Below are positions 1-11,164 of a DNA stretch of 64,000 nucleotides, in pieces. This stretch comes from Ulota crispa (lineage: Eukaryota > Streptophyta > Bryopsida > Orthotrichales > Orthotrichaceae): assembly GCA_963920765.1 (NCBI GenBank), contig OY987247.1, positions 11,194,471-11,258,470 of the forward strand. Direction: 5' to 3'. The translations under genes were made by a program, and so were the position numbers. Numbering within the stretch: the stretch's first letter is position 1; every line of letters starts with the position of its first letter. The notes below the pieces were generated by a model. It was not told the origin of the DNA and searched no databases. It saw only the letters and a program-made list of their open reading frames with translations.

Positions 1-21
1 AAGAAAAATTCGCAGGATAGG

Positions 22-654
22 TCAATGAACTTCACATACCAGTAACGATTTCTTATCCTCCAGAGCTTCTGAATCCTTAAAAATTGCACAACCAGAGTCG
101 AATGCCTGAGGTGCTGATTGCAAAAGCTGCCTAGGGGACAGCAGACGCGAGATTTGTTGGTTTGAAACTACCACAATATCTTTCAACACTTCAGTCTCCT
201 CTTCAAGTAATCGAGGATCACAATAAATACGCCGAGGGCTATCCTGAATGGGGGAATGCACATGAAAATCTTGTTGCGCAAAAATTGATGCACCGATATT
301 AAAAACCTGCGTTTCTTCTTCAAGCGTCCCAAGACCACAGCATACACGCGAAGGGTTGCTTCGACGTTTCTTGAAGCCAGCATATGAATCGAAGAGAGAG
401 AGGCCAAGGCTGTCCGAGACCGAGGCGCCAGGGTGTAAACGTTCGTCACATTCTGAACTGCATTTTTCACCCTCAGAGAGTGCATCGGACTTGGTCGATG
501 AACATAGCAAGCTTGACGAAGATCCTCCTCGAAGGCCATCATATGGCATACAATTATGATCCTCGAGTTCCGGAAGTGATAAGGTCTCCAAGGAGGCGGT
601 AAGATGAAATTGCGACGGAAGATACTCTGCCTCTGCATCATCAGAAACATACAT
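22..654 (-). CDS. Hypothetical protein, possible last exon or short gene
   Basis: An open frame on the minus strand runs from an ATG at 654 to a TGA at 24-22, about 210 residues. The composition is protein-like: Ser-rich and acidic in the first half (a Ser run near residues 45-50) and mixed in the second half. Two segments about 45 residues apart share the pattern R-(V/I)-x-C followed by LEEET-x-V, which suggests an internal duplication. The frame stays open 39 bases upstream of the ATG, and an acceptor-like site (tgatgatgcag) sits at about 633-643. The true gene may therefore be larger, with this as its last exon. No signal peptide or membrane segment is seen. I do not recognise the family. 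GC content and codon mix are closer to the real genes here than to the AT-rich repeats. Confidence 0.4.
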   Translation of the reverse strand: MYVSDDAEAEYLPSQFHLTASLETLSLPELEDHNCMPYDGLRGGSSSSLLCSSTKSDALSEGEKCSSECDERLHPGASVSDSLGLSLFDSYAGFKKRRSNPSRVCCGLGTLEEETQVFNIGASIFAQQDFHVHSPIQDSPRRIYCDPRLLEEETEVLKDIVVVSNQQISRLLSPRQLLQSAPQAFDSGCAIFKDSEALEDKKSLLVCEVH

Positions 655-1537
655 CAACACGATTAGACGCTTGAATAAACATAAGTGGCCCAAATTCTTC
701 CACGGAGATCAAGAATTGTGATGCACATTCTTAAGAACGACGATCTAATATTCCGCATTCGAGTGATTTAAACTCCGTTCGGGATATTTAGTTTATGCGA
801 TTTCGAAATCTTAAATTCTTTATCTATAATCTCTCATATGAAAAAGAAAAAGAAACAATGAAAGTATCCAAAGTGACACTGAACTACAGAAGAGTTTCTT
901 GAAACGAATTCAATGTTGCATCAATTACAAAGCGCTAGTCTCTGTTACCAGCATAGCCTCGATTCTCTACGAGGTTTATATGTTTAATCAAAAGCAGCCG
1001 TACGAACTCAATCATTCATAGCTCTCACGAACTCCAATCTTCAATCAACTTACTTTCACAAATCGTCCGGTGCGTTAAGTGAGAGCGAACTACGAAGAAC
1101 TCGTTTGCGACGCTGGACCGGGTTTCAACATCACTACGCCATGAAAACGAGAACTATATCTTCTGAGCAGTGATAGCTACACGCAGACTTATAAAAACTT
1201 GACAGTACTCCTACTCGCAAAAATATTACGGGGGGAAAACATTCATATAGAACCTCGAACAAGAGCGATTATTTTTCTAACAAAAGAGCAATTCATTAAC
1301 TATTAAGTAACAGGACACAGCAGAAGGATGATTGCGACTGAGCTTCACACGGTGCACATTAGTTACCTGCTGTATTGAAAGGAGCACTCGGACACGTAGA
1401 GAATTGAGAATAACGAAAAGCTCGAGGACTGCCGTCTTCCGAGATTGGATCACCCGTTGCCAAATCCAAAAATTCCGTCTCCGACATGGTGGCTGTAGAG
1501 TAAATTGCTTGCTTCCTCAACAACCTTAGCGCTTCCA
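655..1537. other. Intergenic, no gene seen
   Basis: Moderate-GC sequence upstream of the minus-strand frame. It probably includes that gene's promoter or an upstream intron. No recognisable coding exon, RNA gene or repeat was found. Confidence 0.4.
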
Positions 1538-1597
1538 CAATCTGCACCACAATCTGCAGCACAATCTGCAGCACAATCGCTTCCACAATGTGCACTT
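1538..1597. repeat. 12-bp tandem repeat (CAATCTGCASCA)
   Basis: Five 12-bp units read CAATCTGCACCA, CAATCTGCAGCA (twice), CAATCGCTTCCA and a diverged CAATGTGCACTT. The period is a multiple of three, so it opens reading frames on both strands (a Ser-Ala-Pro-Gln type frame on plus, an Ala-Asp-Cys type frame on minus). Neither frame has gene-like surroundings, so I treat it as a minisatellite. Confidence 0.65.
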
Positions 1598-1874
1598 CGA
1601 TGCAATCTGCACCACAATGTGCTCAAGACCTCGAAGAAATTGGTGTACGACATTTGCGAAGGCTTTGAGGAGACGCTACCTTACTTCGCCGCTCCGCTGT
1701 TTTCAAACTCCTCGGAGACTCGAAATGGCGCGAAAAAAGTTGCTTGCGTGGCGCAAAAAATATGCTTACGTGGCGAGATTTATTACTGTGCAGTCCTTTT
1801 CGAATTAACTATTAAAAAAGTTAAGTTTGCTTTGGATACTATTTTAGCTGTGGAGCCCTGGTGGCATCTGAGCT

Positions 1875-2026
1875 CAGGGTTTAATTTTTGTTTTTGTCAG
1901 GATAGAGCAGAGTTTAATTTACTGGCAAATTTTGACAGGTTTCTGCCACTCAAATGGTTTCCCTCGAGATATTCTCTAGTGTGGAGGGGTCAGAGAGGCA
2001 CTCGTACGCCAGTAAATTAAACCCTG
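1875..2026. repeat. Possible small TIR element (CAGGGTTTAATTT ends)
   Basis: A 13-bp inverted pair, CAGGGTTTAATTT at the left and its complement at the right, encloses 152 bp. A further internal copy of GTTTAATTTACTGG lies at about 1912 and is inverted against the right end. The CAGGG start resembles hAT ends, but the 8 bases on either side do not match, so no target duplication supports this. Confidence 0.3.
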
Positions 2027-4518
2027 GGGTAGAGAAGGGTATTTTTTTCTAGCGATAAACTCACAATTCTCACCAATCGAGAATGGTCCCTCCAATTTTC
2101 TACCTACACAGTGTCAATACTTTTTCAATTCTGTCGCCAAAAAAAAACATCCCCGAAGGAGCAAATTGCACCTCAAAATGCAGGTAGGTAAGGAAAACTT
2201 AGCTAAAATTGGAACAAATGAATGATCTGTAAAAGTTCATCCAAAAATTTACTAATATAAGTTACTTTCATCCAAAATTTGGCGAATTGGGTTTTGTTCA
2301 AGTACGGATGTGGCTATTTTCTCCACTTTTTCACTAGAGTTTTAGTGTATTGGTCGCCAGCTGGCATTCTAGGTAAGATTTAGGCAAAATTTTGCCAAGA
2401 AATTAAATGTTGTTTGAGTTAAGGTAGATGGTTTGTTCTCCAAGGGTCTCCCAATTCCAATCCCTAGTTTTTGGGGCTTCTCCACCCCAACTATTGAACC
2501 CATAATAAAGCAATGAAGGCCACTTGCACAAGCAATTCTTCTCACATGTCACTTGCTTAGTTGTTGAGAGATGGTCGGGATTGGGACCGTCAAGTACATG
2601 TACAAGAACACATCCAAACAATTTCAAGGATAGTCTAGAGTTGCTAGTAGGAACCCTATGAGTTGCAACACTACCATTTTATATAAAATAATCTACTATA
2701 CTTTTTTTCACAAAAATTACATTTCGAGAGAGCTTGTTGAAAGACTAACCCTATTGATTTTTTTCTTGAATTTTCCAAGACCTTAAGGTACCCCATCCTT
2801 AAATGCTTGGGTATGGGTCTGTCTACCTTATTGAAAAGAAAAAGCAAATTTGAGGGTCCATTCAAGGGAAAAAGATCTCAAGGGGAATTTTTTTAGAGAG
2901 TTGGTTCTATATCTTGTATGGAAATCCCCAAGGGGCCGATACTTTTTCAAATTTTTTCATAAGCGAATTCTCAATGAAGTGGAGTAAATAATTTTATTAA
3001 TTGTGATTATATGCTAGTGAACCTGATTTTTTAATCACTTACAAATAATTTCATTTTGACTTAAAATTAAGCCCCAAAACAACATTTGAATCCTATGTGC
3101 AAACTTATTAGAGATCATAGTCAACCAACACAATGTTATTTGATTAAACATTTAAATCCATAAAAAACTTAACGTCTGATCTTCTAATAGAACTTCTATT
3201 CCATTTTCATAAAGAAATTACTAGTGTAAAAACTGTGCGTTTTCTTACATGATTTTTAATTCAGATTTGGATTGGAATAAATTTGGAAATTAGAAATTTT
3301 GTTAATGTACTGTACAATGTTAGGACATAACGACCCACCCTCATCACCCTATATTTTCAAAGAATTTTAATATGTCACTCACATTGATAACAATTCTTTA
3401 CCAATGCATACATGACGTTGCATGTATACGCAATCTCAATCAATCATGTTGAATTTTGCTTTTCAAAATCCAAAAGTCTGTTTATGCTAAATATTTACCT
3501 TTTTTTGTTTATGAAAAACTTTATAAAAAAAAAATTAGTAATTTATTTTTCTAATTTGATTGCACAAACATGTAGAAATTCTCAATGCGCACATTTTTTT
3601 TATCATGACAAAAAACTTAAGGAAGTTGTAGAATTCTCTTAATAAGCAATCACTTGTGTGAATGTAAATATATTGTATATAGATTTAAATAATATTGTAG
3701 GTTAACAAGTCCATTGAAAAATATTTCAAAAAATGAAAGCTGAAACTGTTGGAAAATTGTTTTTCAAAATCAATTTTTCTTACATGGGGAAACAACAAAT
3801 TTTCAAAAAAAATCAGAAAGGTGAACTCGGTATTTGAAAAAAAAATCATCAATAGTCTAATAAAATATGAACGTGCTATTCATCTATGGTATATATCTTT
3901 GAATCTTAATTAAATTTTGGAAACAAATAGCATAACCATGCTCTAAAGCAAAAAATGGTCTTCTTTAAAATATTCAACAATTAAATTGAACTTTTTTTTA
4001 GAAGTATCAAATACCAAAAAATTAGGCAAGTAACACTATTGCATATAATTGCTTATTGAGGCAGTTTCATATTATTCTTGAGATATATGTTGTGTGCACG
4101 TATTTATGCGTTGATGCTTTCTACATGCTTATACAAATTTAAGAAAAAATACATTAACAACCTCTGATTAAAATTTTCATAAAGCAATAAGATGAATGAA
4201 AACATTCAACATAAATGGGGTTTTGAGTTTTAAAAAGCAAAGCGCAACATGATTGATTTAGACTGCATAAGCATCAAATGTCAAGGCTAGTATACATTGG
4301 TAATAAGTTGGTAATGATGGACATGTTCAAAACTCTTTGATGAGAGAGTGTTAGGAAGATGGATCATTTTGTCTTGGTACTATATCATACATCATTTTAT
4401 GTCATGTTCAAATTATGCAGGACAACAATTCCATCTTTTCAATTTATTGTGGCAATTTATAAGATGGTTAGCAAGTTGTAGAAGCCATTGTAGCAAACAA
4501 AATTGAACTCTGAATTCC
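2027..4518. other. AT-rich intergenic, nothing supported
   Basis: Low-GC sequence with many homopolymer runs. The open frames are short, begin at arbitrary codons and are rich in Lys, Asn and Phe as expected from base composition. No element ends, RNA genes or coding exons were recognised. Confidence 0.4.
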
Positions 4519-5258
4519 TTAACCCTTAAGCGTCTTGCTAAGAAAATTCAGCATAACTCCAACATGAAATCATCAACACATTCTCCGAGTTTTTGGAAAG
4601 TTGAACAAGTAATCACATAATTCAAACTGGTCATTCTATTCCTAGCTATAAATCAAATGTCTCAAACCAATTTGATTTCAAATCCAAATAAATTTGCAAA
4701 ATCCCCATCGTTGAGAACCTCATGTTTTTCAATTTGGACAACAATTCAAAATATGGATTTTGGACTTTCATGCAATATTTTCTCAAAAAACAAATTTACC
4801 TAATGGCTGATCCCATGAGATTGTGTCTTGCTATACTTGATGGAAAAAAGAACTCCACAAATGGAAAAAAAATCCAAAAGATATGGTCACTCAAAGTAGC
4901 TAGATTCCACTAGCTCCTTACTTTAGAGCTATAAAAACCTTGCCCAAATCAAGAAAAAAAAAGTGACTCATCACCAAACTTCCCCCTTGTACAATACAAG
5001 GCATGAGACCACCCATCCCATCTGCTCTCTAAGGAGCTCCCTTCGTTTGCCCAAAGACATTCTTCTCCTAATTGTTGAAAAAATAGAATCTTTTCCATAT
5101 TCCATGTAGAATCTAAAGCAAAGCAAGCGCCTCAAAGAACAACAAGCCAATCAAAATTTTTGTACTTGAGTGGCAAACCAAAATTTGAGCTAAAAATGCC
5201 TCTTTAGTACACTTTCACACTTTGGCCATATTGGGCTCCTTGGACGCTTAGGAGTTAA
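4519..5258. mobile_element. TTAA-flanked piggyBac-like non-autonomous element, 740 bp
   Basis: The left end reads TTAACCCTTAAGCGTC and the right end, complemented, TTAACTCCTAAGCGTCC. They form an inverted repeat that starts at the TTAA on each side. TTAA duplication plus CCC termini is the signature of the piggyBac superfamily. No transposase is encoded inside. The right-end motif CGCTTAGG..TTAA recurs at 6121-6138. Family membership is inferred from the ends only. Confidence 0.6.
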
Positions 5259-5605
5259 ATAAAATTTCATAAATTAAAGATTTTAACACATTCATTCATT
5301 TTGGGTCTTATTATTTTTTGGATCTTAAAGATTTCTTGAATGGCTATTATTTATGTTTTTTTAGAATTTTAAGTATTCATCCATTCATTGTTGTACAGTG
5401 GGGTACAACAAGTATACCAACACCCTATTATGTCATTCCAAGAATTCTCCACAATATAGAGTATAAATGATAATTGTGTTGCCTCAAACTAATGGTTTAA
5501 CATGATAATTGATTGAAAAACATTGGTGATGAATTTTTGAGAACTGATTTTAAGGGAACGTAGGATAAATCCATTATCTCATCTTCCATGCTAGAAATAA
5601 CCCCC
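5259..5605. other. Intergenic between two TTAA elements
   Basis: AT-rich, no gene. Positions about 5505-5545 carry a stretch (aacattggtgatgaatttttgag) that recurs inside the large palindrome at 58.2 kb, in its opposite arm at 58.6 kb, and in similar form at 59.9 kb. It is a fragment of that repeat family. Confidence 0.4.
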
Positions 5606-6138
5606 TTAACCCCTAAACGCACAAGGGGGTAAGGACAAAACATAAATACATTAAAAAAATACTCTTGTAGCTTCAATGAAGTTTGTTTCAAAAGGGAAAA
5701 TAAGAATCATGATGTTTAGCAATTATCCATATGGTCAAATATTCAAAAAAAGTTTTGTACTCTTATTTAATGAATTTAGAAGCATTTATCATTTAATATT
5801 CACCAAAATTACAAAATTTACTCATAGATTTCCAAATTTAGTATGATTGGTTAAAAATAAACATTCTATCCTAAACTTCAAAAATGCTATCTTTTGAAAG
5901 GAGGGAACATCATTAGTTTCTCGAAATAGTAAATTCTACAACACTAGCAAATATTGAAGTGTTTGTTTTTGAAAAATTCTCCTTGAAGGAGTTTAACTTG
6001 GATTGACATGATTCAAGTTAAGTTGGAAAGTAGACTTAATTTTCTTTTACAGAAAAAAAATGTTTTTTTAAAAGCTCAGGCAGCCCAAAAGAAACGGGCA
6101 GTGACCAGAAAATGGTCGATTGGACGCTTAGGGGTTAA
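5606..6138. mobile_element. TTAA-flanked piggyBac-like non-autonomous element, 533 bp
   Basis: The ends are TTAACCCCTAAACGCAC at the left and, complemented, TTAACCCCTAAGCGTCC at the right, with TTAA on both sides. No transposase frame is present. It ends about 380 bp before the COX6B start codon and abuts the GC-richer leader of that gene, so it forms part of the gene's 5' flank. Confidence 0.65.
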
Positions 6139-6177
6139 GTAACAAAAATTTGACCCACTAAGGATTTACTGCAATGT

Positions 6178-6520
6178 GTGATATCCCCAAAAGAAGGGAT
6201 AGGGGAAAGAAAGGAAAACGGGGAATTATGGACTATGGAGGTGGGCCATGAGTTTACCTCCGGATTGTTTCTAGTGGGCGGCGTCCACAAGAGTATAACT
6301 TATTCCATTTCCAACTCAGCTGTCGCAACACTGCCCACGTGGTCACCAAAGCCGAACCCGAACCTGAGGCTCGGTTAAGCAACGTCGTCGCTCTCGTCGA
6401 GTTCTTCGGAGCCTCGGTTACGCTAACTCTCGCCGTTGCAGCGATTTGTCTGCTCCATTCCGCCATCGCCATCGTCGTCGACGCTCCGCGGTTAAGTGTT
6501 CGAGAACGCTCTTCGTCGTC
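6178..6520 (+). promoter_or_regulatory. COX6B promoter/5' leader region
   Basis: GC content rises sharply from about 6290 to the ATG, against an AT-rich upstream element, and the stretch is C/T-rich with CGTCGTCG-type runs typical of plant leaders. The transcription start cannot be placed. The reading frame upstream of the ATG is open back to a TTG at 6446 but contains no ATG, so the start at 6521 is preferred. Confidence 0.35.
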
Positions 6521-8874
6521 ATGGGCAACACCATTGCCGTCGCCGAGCAGGTCTTCGAGGACCGGCCCGAACAGGTGCAGGAGCATCAGGTGCGATTGAT
6601 CTGCCCCTTTTCCTCGTGGTTTGTGCGATGATTTAGGGTTAGGTGAGCTAATTCTCGTCCCTACTCGAGTTGGCATTGAGGCCAGTATGACGGGGGTTTC
6701 TTCATAGAGAATCTTTTACGGTGCAGTCGTTTCCTGAAATGATGCAATTTTTGGAACAGGTTGAGGAAGAGCCTGTTGAGAAGGAAGAGACCGGCGAGAA
6801 GGAAGAGACTGTCGTTGAGGTATGATCTCTCTAGAGCTTTTTTGTCCCTCTCTTGCTTTTCCTCTTCAAATTTCTGCGAATCTTTTCCGAAGAAAGCCTA
6901 TCGTCCTGTCTTGCGTCTCGGACTGCTTTGGAAAAGAATGCGAGGGTGAAATTCCTTTCTGTGCCGTTCGAAGTCCGTGACTGTCATTCATTGTGCATGC
7001 AACCTGCTTGGATGCCTATTTGTCAGATTCGTTTGGCCTTTAAACTACTTCACGAAATTTCTAGATTCTTTCTTAAGCCTAAATTGCACAGTGGGATGTT
7101 TTAGGGAGATTTTTCGATCTTGACATAGTTGAGTCCAGGGGCTATCTGTGCAGTTTGAAAATAATCTTCGATTTCTGTTTAGGTGATGAAAAAACAGGAG
7201 TTGACTCTGTTCTTGAAGGTCTTGCTACCCTACGTGTATCTTAGTGATGCGATTCTAAATTCTTTTTTGCGTTTTTCGATGCGCAGGAAGGAGGCGATGA
7301 AGAGCAATCCGTAAGGGCAAAATCCCTATGTGGTGCTCCATAGAGTTGAACCTATATTGAGGATCCTACAACTCACGATTCACTGATGCATAAATAAGTA
7401 GAACTGGGCCTCGCCATTCATGTTTGCGTACCGGCTATTGTGAAAACTTATCTTGAAGGTTTCTAATAGTGTCCTGGCTTGGGTTTGCAGGAAGAAACGG
7501 AAGAGGCTCCCGAGGAAGTGGAAGAAAAACCAAAAATTACTGTACGTTCTGATGTTAGGTGGTAAATGAGAGAGGTTGTGCTATCTGGTTTTTTGGAGAT
7601 GTTTGCTGTTGGTGTTAGGTCTTTATCGATGACATGGTTGAGGGAAAGTATTCCTTAATGGCTCAGCCTGTACTTCTGTTACTTTTGGATGACTGCATGG
7701 GACAGATTCTGTAATCGTTTCCCTCTGAATTTAGACTGGGAGCCATTTGGACTCTTGACAGGTGGATGACATAAAGACAGCCCCGATGGATTTCCGGTTT
7801 CCAACCACAAACCAAGCCAAACATTGTTATACTCGTTACAACGAGTACCACAAGTGAGTAGGATCATTTTTTGGATTTGGGATTTGTTTAGATCAATTCG
7901 GCATGTGTTTTATATGTCTGAGGATTCACGGTAACTGGCTCCAAAGTTGGGAAACATTCCTGCGGCTTTCAGCTGTCTTCAGTGTTATTTCTTATTAGAA
8001 AGGATTTTGTAAATGTGGATCTTGTCCCCATTTTCAAGAGGATTTCTATGCAGTAAAATGTGTATTACTTCGATGAAGTTTTGCTCTCAGTGTGAGTAAA
8101 TCTATGGATAGGCGTTGACTCTTCAGCTTTCGTAGATTGTCATAACGATTAGATCTTAGATTTGAACTTGTCAATATCACACACTCCACTCCTGGGCTGT
8201 TCATGGCGATTAAAGGCCTCCCTCGTGAAAGGATATACCAGCTCATATGATCTAATTCGTTGATATTTATCATTTGTAGGTGTGCTGCCGAGAAGGGTGA
8301 AGAGGCGAAAGAGTGCCAAAAGTACGCCAGATACTACCGTTCATTATGTCCTGGCGAATGGGTAAGTACCTTCCGTGGCCACAATCAGTACTACGGAATC
8401 AATTGGAAGTCAACCAAGGAGTTCAAATAGAGGTCGTTGTTTTCATTTGATGGCAACAGAATTTACTCATGCGATGAGATAGATTCCTACGGGAGAGTGC
8501 CATTTACGGACTAGATTTTCCTAATACCAATTTATTAATAATTTCACAAGTAGGGTCTGTACTCGTCCTCTTTAATCTCACCACCTGGGGTTCCAAGCTT
8601 TTCATTACGACAATTTGTGCTGCAGACAATGAAAGTAAACTAAGCGTACACAGTGTCACGTGTGCAGGATATTCTAGAATACCATTTTTAAAGATGGTCA
8701 TAGGAAAAGGGTTTGAGTGTAATATCTTATTTGTAAATTGTTTTCTAAGTGGGTGAATTCCATTTATATCTGTAGTTTTGTACAGCACTGGTTTTCTAAC
8801 GGAAGGTTTGTTTTATGCAGATTGACAAGTGGAACGAAGAAAGGGAGAACGGCAACTATGCTGGTCGTTATTGA
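6521..8874 (+). CDS. COX6B: Cytochrome c oxidase subunit 6b
   Basis: A nuclear-encoded complex IV subunit that acts on the intermembrane-space face of the mitochondrial inner membrane. Seven coding exons join in frame: 6521-6589, 6760-6819, 7287-7310, 7491-7541, 7762-7853, 8280-8361 and 8821-8874, with GT..AG introns. They give 143 residues. Residues about 69-143 are the conserved COX6B (CHCH-like) domain. It has DFRFPTTNQ, a CX9C pair (Cys90, Cys100) and a CX10C pair (Cys111, Cys122), then LCPGEW and a W-N-E-x-R-E-N-G ending. In this family the two disulfides are formed by the Mia40 import route. Residues about 11-67 are a Glu-rich extension, as in plant COX6b-1 proteins, and are spread over small exons. 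There is no classical presequence, as expected for a Mia40 substrate. All key residues are intact. Confidence 0.93.
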
Positions 8875-10827
8875 GGAGTTCGCCGTAGTTTTTCCTCTTG
8901 TGCGGCTTAGTTTGTTGAGAGCTGTGCAAGTGTGTCATTTGTCCTTTGCCAATCGTAGCACTTCAACATGAATGAAGCCGTAGACTTGCCAGATCAGTTT
9001 AGAGGCCCAACCACTATTTGTGTCTTCTTTTAGTCATAGCCTTATAAAGACCAGCTGAGACGTGCGGAAAAACCTCCACTGTTTCTGGCAACTGAACGCG
9101 TTACTCTAGTTTCAGCATCTGCATTACTTGTAGAGATTCGCAACAGCTGGAGCTGTGGAGAAATAATACCTATTGGATTACTTGGTGATTATAGTGCCGA
9201 GTCTCTTCTGCTACCTCTACATGTTGGCCTCTTCTTCATGCGTTTAATGCCATGATATTGTGACACTTGCTTTGCAAAATCTTGTTCCTCAGGAAGCCAG
9301 AGAGTGGTTACCAAAAGTAGGAGGATGGAAGCAGAGTGAACTTGGTAAAGATTTTGTCCTGCAGTAATTCAGGACTGATTTTGCTTGTGGCCTTGCACAG
9401 CTTCTGAAAGAAATCACTGGATGTCTGGAATTGGATCGTTACAGCGTGGTGTCATTTTAAGTTATTTGTACTTCACCAGTGTAAAATAGGGAGCATGAGC
9501 TCTGCATGTATGCAATTTAATGAAACATTCTTGTCAGTTTCCTTTTCAAAGAACTGAAAAGCAGGGTCTCTATCATAAATCATACTTGCTGATGCCAAGG
9601 TGATGTTGCAGTACTGATTACTGACTATGAAGGACAGTAATTGCACATATCCTTTGTAACCGAAAGTCACCAGCAGGTCCATCACAGGAAATATGTGAAA
9701 GTCAAGTGTGAGCTGCACACCGACAGTGACCAATGGTGACCTCAATTTTGCAAAGACAAGGCATGACAGGTTGGACCAACTGCTGAAAATGTGATTCTTG
9801 ATCAAACGCCTAAGCAGCCATTTCATAGTTAACACTTAAACCAGAACCGTGACTATAAGTAGCAAGTGCAACCAAATATTGGTTAGAGAGTACCTTTCTT
9901 CACCTGGCGGCTTGCAGGATCTTATCCAAGTGACTTTGAACAATAATTTTGATACTAAAACTGTTGCACTTTCAATATTATGGGTAGTAGTTGGAAGAGA
10001 AACTTTACCCTCTTACTCTTGAAGACATAAGTGGGAGCTTTAACGAAGAGCTCAAACTGAAACTCGCACAGTTGGATTAAACTCAATTGCTGCTTTTCCT
10101 TTCATAAGCTAATAGTAATCTCTAAAAGATTCTCCAAATCAATGTGTGCTGGTCCAAAATACTTTCAAATCTTGTCTAAGCAACAAAACCAAATATTTTC
10201 AATGATTTTTTTATATATTTACGTATACGTTTTATGATCTGGGTTATCTTGATATTGATATGTTGAAAAAAACAAGTTGCTATTGCTAAAATTTGTATTA
10301 AGATAATAACGCATTTATGACGATTTTAAGTATGTGCCAACAAAATATTTTGTCTCACATCTTACATTTTTCACTAAGCAAGAACACAATAACTTAGTAG
10401 TTGTACCTTAATAAGTGTATAAAACTAAGAACAATAAAGGGTATATGATTAAGCCCAAAATTATTGCGTGTTTCTAGGAGCTTTGAATAGTTTAATATCG
10501 ACTCTCATTAATTAGACTCATCTTCAATAAAGATTCATAATGTTTGTCATGAATCTAGCATTTGCATATGAAAAAACCAAAGTACATTATGCTTTCAAGT
10601 CTCAACCGTCAGTATTATTTATAACTATAAAATCATAAGAAAAGAATTGAGCCAAACTGTTGCCTTCAAGATTGAAGTGAAAATAGCTTCCTTGCATCTT
10701 CAAATTCTTGTTCTGTTTAAAGTGTGTATTATTTGATAACACAATAAAAAATATCCTTTTTAATTTGATTTTTGAAAAGAAAAAGAGAGCATATTTTCAT
10801 ATCCTAAACACAACTCTACACAGCGGC
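8875..10827. other. COX6B 3' flank and intergenic
   Basis: The 3' untranslated region probably occupies the first few hundred bases. An exon-like block near 9294-9345 (preceded by cctcag, followed by gtaaag) may be spliced 3' UTR. From about 10100 the sequence becomes AT-rich. No other gene was found. Confidence 0.35.
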
Positions 10828-11061
10828 TTAACCCTTAAACGTCCGAAATGCCCTTTGCAACCAGTACAATACGGGATATTTTTCTTGTATTTGGAATGGA
10901 TCCACACCTCTCCTACATTTGAGATCAACAAAGAAGTTGGAATATAGATAATTGCGGTTCTAGCATGCTATTAGAGATCCCAAGTTAATAGTTCTTGTTG
11001 GTAACAAATGCCAAATGTACAGTAACGTATCTACTATGCCCTTGGGACGTTTAAGGGTTAA
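10828..11061. mobile_element. TTAA-flanked piggyBac-like MITE, 234 bp (copy 1)
   Basis: The inverted ends match perfectly over 17 bases (TTAACCCTTAAACGTCC on both sides) with TTAA at each boundary. The interior is homologous along its length to 53911-54142 in the opposite orientation: shared blocks include tttcttgtatttggaatgg and cttgttggtaacaaatg. It sits about 100 bp upstream of the CT-rich leader of the CLC gene. Confidence 0.75.
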
Positions 11062-11164
11062 CCAAAAAAATTGGTTTTTTTGGTATGCTGCCCGAATTGC
11101 TGGTGACTGTGTGAAAGTGGTGGAGTAAGAACAACATCAAGTGGCATGGAAGCAACTCTCAAAC

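Noticed and set aside
1505-2020. 171-codon plus-strand frame
   Set aside because: Starts at a TTG, the first part is a 12-bp tandem repeat, and the last part overlaps a possible inverted-repeat element.
6254-6676. 140-codon minus-strand frame over the COX6B leader
   Set aside because: Antisense to the COX6B first exon and leader; composition driven by CGT/CGA runs.
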